Origin: Prevotella sp.
GTDB lineage: Bacteria; Bacteroidota; Bacteroidia; Bacteroidales; Bacteroidaceae
NCBI GenBank assembly: GCA_015060485.1
Contig: SUYI01000025.1
Span: 1-53,124 of the forward strand
Direction of reading: 5' to 3'
Length of the DNA: 53,124 bases
In this document: positions 15,948 through 22,156 of the stretch, piece after piece
Layout of the letters: every line of letters begins with the position of its first letter
How positions within the stretch are numbered: position 1 is the stretch's first letter
Made by a program: the position numbers and the translations under genes
The notes under the pieces: generated by a model
Database searches by the model: none
Told to the model about the DNA's origin: nothing
Seen by the model: the letters and a program-made list of their open reading frames with translations, nothing else

Positions 15948-16962
15948 CAGCGAGGTACTTAATGGTGCGAACCATCTGAGAAGTGTAAGAGTTCTCATTG
16001 TCGTACCAAGCAACAACCTGTACCAGAGAGTTGCCGTCACCGATCTTAGAAACCATGGTCTGGTTAGCGTCGAACAGTGAACCGAACTTCATACCGATGA
16101 TGTCTGAAGAAACCAGCTTCTCCTCGGTGTAACCGAACGACTCGTTGGTAGCAGCCTTCATGGCAGCGTTGATACCCTCGACAGTTACCTCACCCTTTAC
16201 AACAGCGTGCAGGATAGTGGTAGAACCTGTAGGAGTCGGAACGCGCTGGGCAGCACCGATCAGCTTACCGTTCAGCTCGGGGATCACGAGACCGATAGCC
16301 TTGGCAGCACCAGTTGAGTTAGGAACAATGTTCTGGGCACCGGCACGAGCGCGCTGAACATCACCCTTGCGCTGAGGACCGTCCAGAATCATCTGGTCGC
16401 CAGTGTAAGCGTGAACAGTAGTCATGATACCGCTCTGGATAGCAGCGAAGTCGTTCAGAGCCTTCGTCATGGGAGCCAGACAGTTCGTGGTGCAAGAAGC
16501 AGCGCTGATAACGGTGTCGGCAGGAGTCAGAGTCTTGTGGTTAACATTGTAAACGATGGTGGGCAGGTCGTTGCCGGCAGGAGCAGAGATAACAACCTTC
16601 TTGGCACCAGCCTGAATGTGAGCAGAAGCCTTCTCCTTAGAAGTATAGAAACCAGTGCACTCCAGAACAACGTCTACGTCCAGCTTGCCCCAAGGCAGCT
16701 CAGCAGCGTTAGGAATAGCATAGATGGTGATCTTCTTGCCATCAACTACGATGTAGTCCTCACCAGCCTCTACAGTGTGCTTGTTCTCACCGAACTTGCC
16801 ACAGAAACCACCCTGAGCGGTGTCGTACTTCAACAGGTGAGCCAGCATCTTAGGACTGGTCAAGTCGTTGATTGCTACTACTTCATAACCTTCAGCCTCG
16901 AACATCTGACGGAAAGCGAGGCGACCGATACGGCCAAAACCGTTAATTGCTACTTTTGTCAT
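15937..16962 (-). CDS. gap: Glyceraldehyde-3-phosphate dehydrogenase, type I
   Basis: Oxidises glyceraldehyde 3-phosphate to 1,3-bisphosphoglycerate in glycolysis, cytoplasmic tetramer. 341 residues, full length: NAD-binding [15 protein letters not shown] at the N-terminus, catalytic Cys in [17 protein letters not shown], then the catalytic-domain blocks [19 protein letters not shown] and [15 protein letters not shown]. Asp in AINDLTSP suggests NAD rather than NADP preference. Codon use is strongly biased, as for a highly expressed gene. It is monocistronic, with its own promoter and a terminator downstream. Confidence 0.97.
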   Translation of the reverse strand: MTKVAINGFGRIGRLAFRQMFEAEGYEVVAINDLTSPKMLAHLLKYDTAQGGFCGKFGENKHTVEAGEDYIVVDGKKITIYAIPNAAELPWGKLDVDVVLECTGFYTSKEKASAHIQAGAKKVVISAPAGNDLPTIVYNVNHKTLTPADTVISAASCTTNCLAPMTKALNDFAAIQSGIMTTVHAYTGDQMILDGPQRKGDVQRARAGAQNIVPNSTGAAKAIGLVIPELNGKLIGAAQRVPTPTGSTTILHAVVKGEVTVEGINAAMKAATNESFGYTEEKLVSSDIIGMKFGSLFDANQTMVSKIGDGNSLVQVVAWYDNENSYTSQMVRTIKYLAELK

Positions 16963-17044
16963 TTTTCTTAATTATTTAAATGGGTTATACCTAAATTTAC
17001 CAACTTTTTTGCGTCTTTTCGACACTTTTTTCTGATTTCGAGTG

Positions 17045-17052
17045 CAAAGTTA
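17045..17052 (-). promoter_or_regulatory. -7 box of the gap promoter
   Basis: TAACTTTG on the minus strand, about 83 nt upstream of the gap start. No good -33 TTTTG at the usual spacing. It lies back to back with the mscL -7 box, so the two promoters share about 30 bp. Confidence 0.55.
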
Positions 17053-17064
17053 CAAAATAATTCT

Positions 17065-17072
17065 TATATTTG
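17065..17072 (+). promoter_or_regulatory. -7 box of the mscL promoter
   Basis: TATATTTG on the plus strand implies a 5' leader of about 135 nt before mscL, long for this window. The leader contains two copies of aaccaagattgcaaa-like words at 17151-17178. Confidence 0.45.
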
Positions 17073-17214
17073 CACGCGATTTCATTCTTAATTAAAGTGA
17101 AAAGTAACCATAGGAATGTGAAAAATGAGCTATATCAAGACCGAAAGGTCAAGATTGCAAAACCAAGATTGCAAAATTAACATTATTATATTCATCATTT
17201 AAAAATTAAACGTT

Positions 17215-17640
17215 ATGGGATTTATTAAGGAATTCAAGGAGTTTGCCATGAAGGGCAATGTGATGGACATGGCAGTCGGTGTTATCATCGGCGGTGCCTT
17301 TGGCAAGATTGTTACGAGCCTGGTAAACGACGTGCTGATGCCTATCATCAGTTTGTGCACGGGCGGTATCAGCTTTACCGACCTGTTTGTCAACCTCAGC
17401 GACGACACCAAGTATGCCACACTGGCTGCTGCCCAGGAGGCTGGCGCATCGGTGTTCGCCTACGGACAGTTCATCCAGAACATCATCGACTTCATCATCA
17501 TCGCATTCTGTATCTTCCTGATGATCAAGGGCATGAACAAGCTGAGCCGCAAGAAGGAAGAACCCGAGCCCGAGGCTCCCGCAGGACCTACCCAGGAAGA
17601 GCTGCTGGCTGAAATCCGCGACTTGCTGAAGACGAAATAA
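17215..17640 (+). CDS. mscL: Large-conductance mechanosensitive channel
   Basis: Inner-membrane pentameric channel that opens under membrane tension in hypo-osmotic shock. 141 residues, normal length. The N-terminal amphipathic helix and TM1 read [20 protein letters not shown] then [11 protein letters not shown], the family signature with the gate glycines. TM2 is [18 protein letters not shown], followed by the charged C-terminal helix bundle ending in [13 protein letters not shown]. It has its own promoter and terminator. Confidence 0.96.
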   Translation: MGFIKEFKEFAMKGNVMDMAVGVIIGGAFGKIVTSLVNDVLMPIISLCTGGISFTDLFVNLSDDTKYATLAAAQEAGASVFAYGQFIQNIIDFIIIAFCIFLMIKGMNKLSRKKEEPEPEAPAGPTQEELLAEIRDLLKTK

Positions 17641-17666
17641 ATCAAGAAAACGGCATTTATCTTTTA

Positions 17667-17714
17667 TATAAGGTGGCAATTGTTTTGTCACCTTATATTT
17701 TTTGTATATCTTTG
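17667..17714 (+). promoter_or_regulatory. Composite mscL terminator / sulP promoter
   Basis: TATAAGGTG (17667-17675) pairs with CACCTTATA (17689-17697) and a T-run follows: mscL terminator. Its loop carries TTTTG at 17683-17687, exactly 19 nt before the -7 box TATCTTTG at 17707-17714 for the SulP gene. Same architecture as the modules at 8955-9000 and 15769-15809, with a different stem sequence. Confidence 0.75.
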
Positions 17715-17758
17715 CAACCGAAAATCAAAAGAGGATAATAGAAATTGTAAAATAGTAA

Positions 17759-19468
17759 ATGAAAAAGACATTAGATTTCAAGCCGAAAGCGTTTTCGGTA
17801 CTTAAGAATTACAACAAGCAGACCTTCATGGCCGACCTGATGGCCGGACTCATCGTAGGTATCGTGGCGTTGCCGTTGGCCATTGCCTTCGGTATTGCCA
17901 GCGGTGTGTCGCCCGAGAAGGGTATCATCACCGCTATCGTTGCCGGACTGGCCATCTCGCTCTTCGGTGGTTCGAAGGTGCAGATTGGCGGACCGACGGG
18001 TGCGTTCATCGTCATCGTCTATGGCATCATCCAGCAATACGGCATCCAGGGTCTGACCGTCGCCACACTGATGGCCGGCGTGTTCCTCATCCTGCTGGGC
18101 GTGCTGCGGCTAGGCACCATCATCAAGTACATCCCCTACCCCATTGTCGTGGGGTTCACCTCGGGTATCGCCGTCACCATTTTCTCCACACAGGTCAAGG
18201 ACCTGCTGGGCATGACGATGGACAGCGTACCCAGCGATTTCGTCGAGAAATGGATTGCTTATATTATATATAATATAGGTAACATCGACTGTTGGAGTGC
18301 CTTGGTAGGCATTGTCAGCGTGCTGATCATTGCCGTGTGGCCCATGATGGCACGTAAGCTCCACCTGTCGCCGCTCAGGTCGCTGCCCGGCTCGCTCGTG
18401 GCTATCATCCTGATGACGGTGGCCGCCCTGTTGCTGAAACAGTATGCAGGGGTTACCTCCATCGAGACCATCGGCGACCGTTTCAGCATCTCCAGCCAAC
18501 TGCCCGGTGCCGTAGTGCCCGAGTTGTCGTGGGAAGTGATTAAGGGACTCGTCGGTCCTGCCGTCACCATTGCCGTGCTGGGGGCCATCGAGTCGCTGCT
18601 GTCGGCTACCGTTGCCGACGGTGTCATTGGCGACCACCACAATTCAAACACCGAACTCATCGGTCAGGGCATTGCCAACATCGTGTCGCCCATCTTCGGC
18701 GGCATTCCCGCTACGGGAGCCATCGCCCGCACCATGACCAATATCAACAACGGCGGACGCACACCCGTGGCAGGCATCATCCACGCCATCGTGCTGCTGT
18801 TCATCTTCCTCTTCCTCATGCCGCTGGCACAGTATATCCCCATGGCCTGTCTGGCGGGCGTACTGGTCGTCGTGGCATACGGCATGAGCGGATGGCGCTC
18901 GTTCCTGGCCATGACGCGTCGCAATCCGAAGAGCGACGTCACCGTGCTGTTGCTGACGTTCTTCCTGACCATCATCTTCGACCTCACCATCGCCATAGAG
19001 TTCGGCCTGATTTGTGCCTGTCTGCTCTTCATGCGCCGCATGGCCGAGACCACCGAGGTACATGCCGTACTCAACGAGATCGACCTCAACGAGGATGCCG
19101 ACATGCAGGCTGGCAATCTGGAACACCTCACCATCCCCGAGGGCGTCGAGGTGTACGAAATCAACGGTCCTTACTTCTTCGGAGCCGGTACGCGTTTCGA
19201 GGACATCATGGCGCGCTATGGCCGTCGTCCCAAGGTGCGTGTCATCCGTATGCGTAAGGTACCCTTCATCGACTCCACGGGATTGCACAACCTCGAGAAC
19301 ATGTGCCGCATGAGTCAGAAGGAAGGTGTCACCGTCGTGCTGTCAGGCGTCAACCCCAAGGTCGACGCCGTGCTGAAGCGCAACAACTTCCAGCAGCTGT
19401 TGGGCGAAAAGAACATCTGCAATCACATCGACCTGGCACTGGCCCGCGCCGCCGAGATTGCCGGGTGA
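17759..19468 (+). CDS. SulP family anion transporter with STAS domain
   Basis: Inner-membrane anion transporter (sulfate, bicarbonate or similar). 569 residues: about 10-12 hydrophobic segments in residues 25-415 including the SulP signature region GIVGIVALPLAIAFGIASGV and FGGSKVQIGGPTGAF, then a cytoplasmic STAS domain (residues ~440-560) with VRVIRMRKVPFIDSTGLHNL. An AT-rich palindromic patch (18257-18281, encoding AYIIYNIG) stands out in an otherwise GC-rich gene but keeps the frame. The substrate cannot be told from sequence; neighbours give no sulfate pathway context. Confidence 0.92.
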   Translation: MKKTLDFKPKAFSVLKNYNKQTFMADLMAGLIVGIVALPLAIAFGIASGVSPEKGIITAIVAGLAISLFGGSKVQIGGPTGAFIVIVYGIIQQYGIQGLTVATLMAGVFLILLGVLRLGTIIKYIPYPIVVGFTSGIAVTIFSTQVKDLLGMTMDSVPSDFVEKWIAYIIYNIGNIDCWSALVGIVSVLIIAVWPMMARKLHLSPLRSLPGSLVAIILMTVAALLLKQYAGVTSIETIGDRFSISSQLPGAVVPELSWEVIKGLVGPAVTIAVLGAIESLLSATVADGVIGDHHNSNTELIGQGIANIVSPIFGGIPATGAIARTMTNINNGGRTPVAGIIHAIVLLFIFLFLMPLAQYIPMACLAGVLVVVAYGMSGWRSFLAMTRRNPKSDVTVLLLTFFLTIIFDLTIAIEFGLICACLLFMRRMAETTEVHAVLNEIDLNEDADMQAGNLEHLTIPEGVEVYEINGPYFFGAGTRFEDIMARYGRRPKVRVIRMRKVPFIDSTGLHNLENMCRMSQKEGVTVVLSGVNPKVDAVLKRNNFQQLLGEKNICNHIDLALARAAEIAG

Positions 19469-19513
19469 AAGCCGGCACTGTGCTGCGTGGTTCTGTCACG
19501 CAGTCACGGACGA

Positions 19514-20611
19514 CTACCGGCGCAGTGCAATATTGTAATTCATGTATTGCGGATTTCCCGTCACATCCTCTATGATACGCAGGAATGGCGGGAAGTTGAC
19601 AGCCTCCTTCTGCGCCACGCCCTTGGTCTCAAGAATGGTAAGGTTGTCAACGGGCTCATGGAAGGTGTCAATCTCAAAATACTGTCCCTTCCAGATGAAG
19701 CTGCGACGCGTCTTGCGTATCGTGGCACGATAGGGGTCGGCCTGCTGCAGCAGCGACTCATACAGTGCATTCGTCACCTGGCGCTCCGTCTCCAGCACCT
19801 CAGTGGCCGATATCCGCTTCTTCGTCTTATGCACATTCACTACTTCCCCACCCCAGTCGCGACGTCTCAGGCGTATCTCACAGTCCGGGTCGGCCACTAA
19901 GTAGGTCTGCGTAATCTCGCTCTCCACGCACTCCGGCAACTCGCCGACGACCTCAATCCTGTAGGTGCGCTCGTCCTCGATAGGCTGCGGAATGCCCAGC
20001 ACATGCGAAATCTCCTTGAGCACACGGTTCAGCTTCGCATCGAAATCGTCGTGGTTGTTGATCACCCTCAGATGCGGATGACCCGTCCACGCCTTATTCA
20101 CCTTCTTGTCCAGGTCGCGCGCTATGCGCAGTCCCTCCTCGTTGGCCTGCTCGTAGCGCGTCGAATTCGTCGCTGTCGTGTAATACTGCTCAGCACCGTC
20201 GGCAGCACTCACCAAGTGCAGCACGGCATCATAGCGCTTGCGCAGCTCGTTGCTGTTCGTGCCACACCGCTGGCATAGCTCGTCCCACATCGTCCGGTCG
20301 ATATATGCCGATATGTCCAGCGTACCACGGTCGCACACCAGAAATGTCGGCTTCGTACACGTCTCCGCCAGTCGCAAAAACGAGTCCTCCAGCGCCAGCT
20401 GCGTCTCCAGGATGGCCAGCTCACCCTGATAGTAAAGGTCGCGGTTCGGCGTCAGGTAGCTCCACCCGCCCTGACTGTACATCGTGGGAACCTCAGGAAC
20501 GGTAAACACCTTAAATCCCAGGTTCGAGAAATGGTCGACAATACGCACCAGGGCCGTCGTCTTACCCGCACACGGCCCGCCCGTTAACACAATTCGCTTG
20601 ATATCTTTCAT
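19514..20611 (-). CDS. P-loop ATPase (AAA_28-type) fused to a CYTH-like domain
   Basis: 365 residues. The N-terminal ~175 residues form a small P-loop kinase-like domain: RIVLTGGPCAGKTTAL (Walker A), FTVPEVPTM, and FLVCDRGTLD (Walker B region), as in AAA_28/NadR-type ATPases. Residues ~195-350 read as a CYTH triphosphate-tunnel domain: RTYRIEVVG, EIRLRRRDWG, VHKTKKRIS, ETERQV, IRKTRRSFIW and YFEIDTFHEP, with alternating acidic and basic residues along strands. CYTH enzymes act on triphosphates (thiamine triphosphate, adenylate cyclase, tripolyphosphate). The combined activity is unknown. It is convergent with the SulP gene and has no clear promoter of its own. Confidence 0.8.
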   Translation of the reverse strand: MKDIKRIVLTGGPCAGKTTALVRIVDHFSNLGFKVFTVPEVPTMYSQGGWSYLTPNRDLYYQGELAILETQLALEDSFLRLAETCTKPTFLVCDRGTLDISAYIDRTMWDELCQRCGTNSNELRKRYDAVLHLVSAADGAEQYYTTATNSTRYEQANEEGLRIARDLDKKVNKAWTGHPHLRVINNHDDFDAKLNRVLKEISHVLGIPQPIEDERTYRIEVVGELPECVESEITQTYLVADPDCEIRLRRRDWGGEVVNVHKTKKRISATEVLETERQVTNALYESLLQQADPYRATIRKTRRSFIWKGQYFEIDTFHEPVDNLTILETKGVAQKEAVNFPPFLRIIEDVTGNPQYMNYNIALRR

Positions 20612-20648
20612 TGCAGTAGTAATTATCGTATCAGTCCCCGCGAACAGT

Positions 20649-20744
20649 TTATTCCCAGGAACATCCCATCCGTTTCAGCATGGTCTCTTCAGAAAGCCAT
20701 GTGTTTTTGATGTATTCTATGTAGATAACATCATCTAAACTCAT
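20649..20744 (-). CDS. Possible 31-residue small ORF overlapping the antitoxin-like gene
   Basis: ATG at 20744 to TAA at 20649, overlapping the end of the 42-residue ORF by 14 nt in another frame. The peptide (YIEYIKNTWLSEETMLKRMG) is charged and helical but matches nothing I know. It could be a truncated partner or chance. Confidence 0.2.
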   Translation of the reverse strand: MSLDDVIYIEYIKNTWLSEETMLKRMGCSWE

Positions 20745-20859
20745 ACAGTCTGTCGTCCAAATAGCGCTCTGCTTCCTCCTGCGAAAAACTCTTGCCTGCC
20801 AGCACTTGGCTGTGGCTTAGCTGAAGGATTTTCACCAGTCTTTCTTCATCATTCATCAT
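20731..20859 (-). CDS. Small antitoxin-like protein, orphan
   Basis: 42 residues (MMNDEERLVKIL...LDDRLYEF). The pattern of a short helix, an SQ..VLAGKSFSQEEAE turn and a final D..L helix resembles small Bacteroidetes antitoxins that neutralise RelE/ParE-type toxins. No toxin follows: only a 31-residue ORF lies downstream. Start chosen at 20859 because a -7 box lies 22 nt upstream; the longer frame to 21018 would begin before the promoter. Confidence 0.5.
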   Translation of the reverse strand: MMNDEERLVKILQLSHSQVLAGKSFSQEEAERYLDDRLYEFR

Positions 20860-20863
20860 ACCG

Positions 20864-21055
20864 TCACACTTTTGACGCTGCAAAGATACGAATAAGTGAG
20901 CAGAAAACCAAAGAAAATTTTGAGAAAATTGAAAGCCCGTCACATATGACAGGAACCTTGTACCTGTCATAGACAGACTGCAAGTTATAGTTGTAGAGAT
21001 CTGCGTGTGCTGAATCAACTGTGCCGCGGAGCCAAAATCCTGTTTTTGCCATCAT
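20864..21055 (-). CDS. Doubtful small ORF beginning MMAKTGFWLRG
   Basis: 63 codons. The first ten residues match the N-terminus of a family of Bacteroides proteins as I remember it (MAKTGFWLRG...), but the rest does not, and the last third runs through the antitoxin promoter. Most likely a decayed remnant. Confidence 0.2.
   Translation of the reverse strand: MMAKTGFWLRGTVDSAHADLYNYNLQSVYDRYKVPVICDGLSIFSKFSLVFCSLIRIFAASKV
20881..20913 (-). promoter_or_regulatory. Promoter of the antitoxin-like gene
   Basis: CTTTG (20913-20909), 20 nt, TATCTTTG (20888-20881) on the minus strand. Predicted leader about 17 nt. Confidence 0.55.
20946..20970. repeat. 8-bp inverted repeat
   Basis: ATGACAGG, 9-nt spacer, CCTGTCAT. 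It lies upstream of the antitoxin promoter and could be an operator or an RNA hairpin in the small ORF that covers it. Confidence 0.4.
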
Positions 21056-21060
21056 TTCGT

Positions 21061-21204
21061 TTAAATTTCAATTTTGTTAGACATTTGTTTAATTCTCACC
21101 CCATTCTCACAATTCGTTTGTGCATAAACGGGAGTTGACTTGGAGTTGGATGGGAGTCGAACCGGTGCACCTTGGAATTCTGCTCTTACCGTCCCCTTCG
21201 TCAT
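21061..21204 (-). CDS. Doubtful 47-residue ORF starting right at a promoter
   Basis: MTKGTVRAEFQGAPVRLPSN... ends 5 nt before the next small ORF. A -7 box TAACTTTG (21219-21212) ends 7 nt before the ATG, so the mRNA would be leaderless. The same bases contain tRNA-like D-loop and T-loop words (see findings), so coding is uncertain. Confidence 0.25.
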   Translation of the reverse strand: MTKGTVRAEFQGAPVRLPSNSKSTPVYAQTNCENGVRIKQMSNKIEI

Positions 21205-21211
21205 CTGGGTG

Positions 21212-21219
21212 CAAAGTTA
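21212..21219 (-). promoter_or_regulatory. -7 box for a leaderless small transcript
   Basis: TAACTTTG on the minus strand, followed by CACCCAG and an ATG. No strong -33 box. Confidence 0.35.
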
Positions 21220-21294
21220 AGGCAAAAAAGAGAGCCATACAAGACTTGCACAACACTTTCGATTTTTTGAAAATTCTTGTGCAATTCTAAAAAT

Positions 21295-21455
21295 GTTATT
21301 TTTGTTAATTGTTAATTCCGAGGGGGGTTCCCGCGGTGCGCGCGTTTATTATTAATATATAAAATTTTATTATTAAATATATTATTTTTTAAATAAGTAC
21401 ACCCCCACGTAAGTCCCCCACGAACTACCCCGAATTAACAATTAACAAAAATAAC
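21295..21455. repeat. 24-bp perfect inverted repeat around an AT-rich core
   Basis: The 24 bases at 21295-21318 (GTTATTTTTGTTAATTGTTA plus ATTC) are repeated exactly, inverted, at 21432-21455. Between them lie G-run and C-run shoulders, a GCGGTGCGCGCG patch and about 60 nt of almost pure A/T. No coding frame. It could be a miniature inverted-repeat element or a large structured RNA. The rest of 21220-21585 shows nothing else I can name. Confidence 0.7.
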
Positions 21456-21585
21456 AAAATGCACAAAACCGCAAAAATCTGCAAACAACTGTTAACGAAT
21501 GTTTCCTCACCGACATCAGGACACCAACAAAAAAAATTTCCCGAGACTCGATATGAATCTCGGGAATATTTTATGATTTCTGCGT

Positions 21586-21855
21586 CTATCTGCCTATTTG
21601 CTTTTTCAGTCTTAGGATGCGGCGCACGCTCTGGTCGATGCGCTGTTCGGTGAGGGTGCCGTTCTCCACGGCCTTGACCACAGCATCGAAGGCTTCGACG
21701 AAGTTCTGCGGGCCGAGCACGATGTCGGCACCGGCCTGCAGCTTGATGGCCTTGATGTCGTCCGTACTGGCGTCCACGGTGCTGGGCAGGTTGAAGTGGA
21801 TGGTAGTGTCGAGGCACTCGGGGCGCACATAGAACAGCTGGCCCACTTTTTCGCT
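21586..21855 (-). pseudogene. Remnant of a GH3 glycosidase with a large internal deletion
   Basis: In one frame, SEKVGQLFYVRPECLDTT (the very N-terminus of Prevotella GH3 beta-glycosidases) runs straight into AIKLQAGADIVLGPQNFVEA and SVRRILRLKKQIG (the end of the GH3 catalytic domain). Several hundred residues that should lie between, including the substrate pocket, are missing. There is no ATG; the first usable codon is GTG at 21846. The stop after QIGR is where the N-terminal GH3 domain ends, and no C-terminal domain follows. A -7 box lies just upstream, so it may still be transcribed. Confidence 0.7.
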
Positions 21856-21856
21856 G

Positions 21857-21864
21857 CAAAGGTA
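21857..21864 (-). promoter_or_regulatory. -7 box upstream of the GH3 remnant
   Basis: TACCTTTG on the minus strand ends 11 nt before the GTG codon. Confidence 0.35.
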
Positions 21865-21899
21865 CGAATAATTTTCAGTTTCCCGACATTTGTTCCAAT

Positions 21900-22091
21900 T
21901 TATTTGGCATTTCGCTCGTTTTTTCGTAACTTTGTAAGAATTTGCAGGATTTCTTTGTATAAAGGCAGTTTGGGAGATTGAGGATTTTGAGGGTTACGGA
22001 TAAGCAACCGTTCTAATCTCCTTGTTCTGCTATGAATTGCATTCAATGAACACCCGATGACGAGCCACCAGCCGTTTTTGTGACTCGACAT
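21900..22091 (-). CDS. 63-residue ORF inside R1 copy A
   Basis: MSSHKNGWWLVIGCS then basic residues to ERNAK. The ATG lies 6 nt after the -7 box, so translation would be leaderless. Copy B keeps a homologous start (MASHKNGWWLIIGCS) but copy C has lost the ATG and the frame, so coding may be incidental to the hairpin. Confidence 0.35.
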   Translation of the reverse strand: MSSHKNGWWLVIGCSLNAIHSRTRRLERLLIRNPQNPQSPKLPLYKEILQILTKLRKNERNAK

Positions 22092-22105
22092 CGGGTGCAA
22101 AGGTA
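21926..22105 (-). repeat. R1 element, copy A
   Basis: About 180 bp, collinear with copy C (50766-50944) along its whole length and with the first ~90 bp of copy B. It begins with promoter TACCTTTG (22105-22098; TTTG 20 nt upstream), then an 18-bp hairpin (22097-22051, loop AAAAACGGCTG, one U-U mismatch), then the conserved word ATAGCAGAAC, and ends with CAAATTCTTACAAAGTTAC. The end carries an opposite-strand -7 box TAACTTTG (21927-21934). Confidence 0.85.
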
Positions 22106-22156
22106 TCGCTTTTTTCTGAAACAACCAAATTCTGTTTTCAAAATGTTTAGGAATCA

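Noticed and set aside
17101..17214. Possible riboswitch in the mscL leader
   Set aside because: The leader is long, but I could find no aptamer-like set of paired elements; only short repeated words.
18257..18281. Insertion element in the SulP gene
   Set aside because: The AT-rich palindromic patch keeps the frame and the expected length, so there is no clear evidence of insertion.
21140..21204. A functional tRNA or tmRNA 3' end
   Set aside because: The D-loop- and T-loop-like words lack complementary stems and an anticodon arm; kept only as a low-interest observation.
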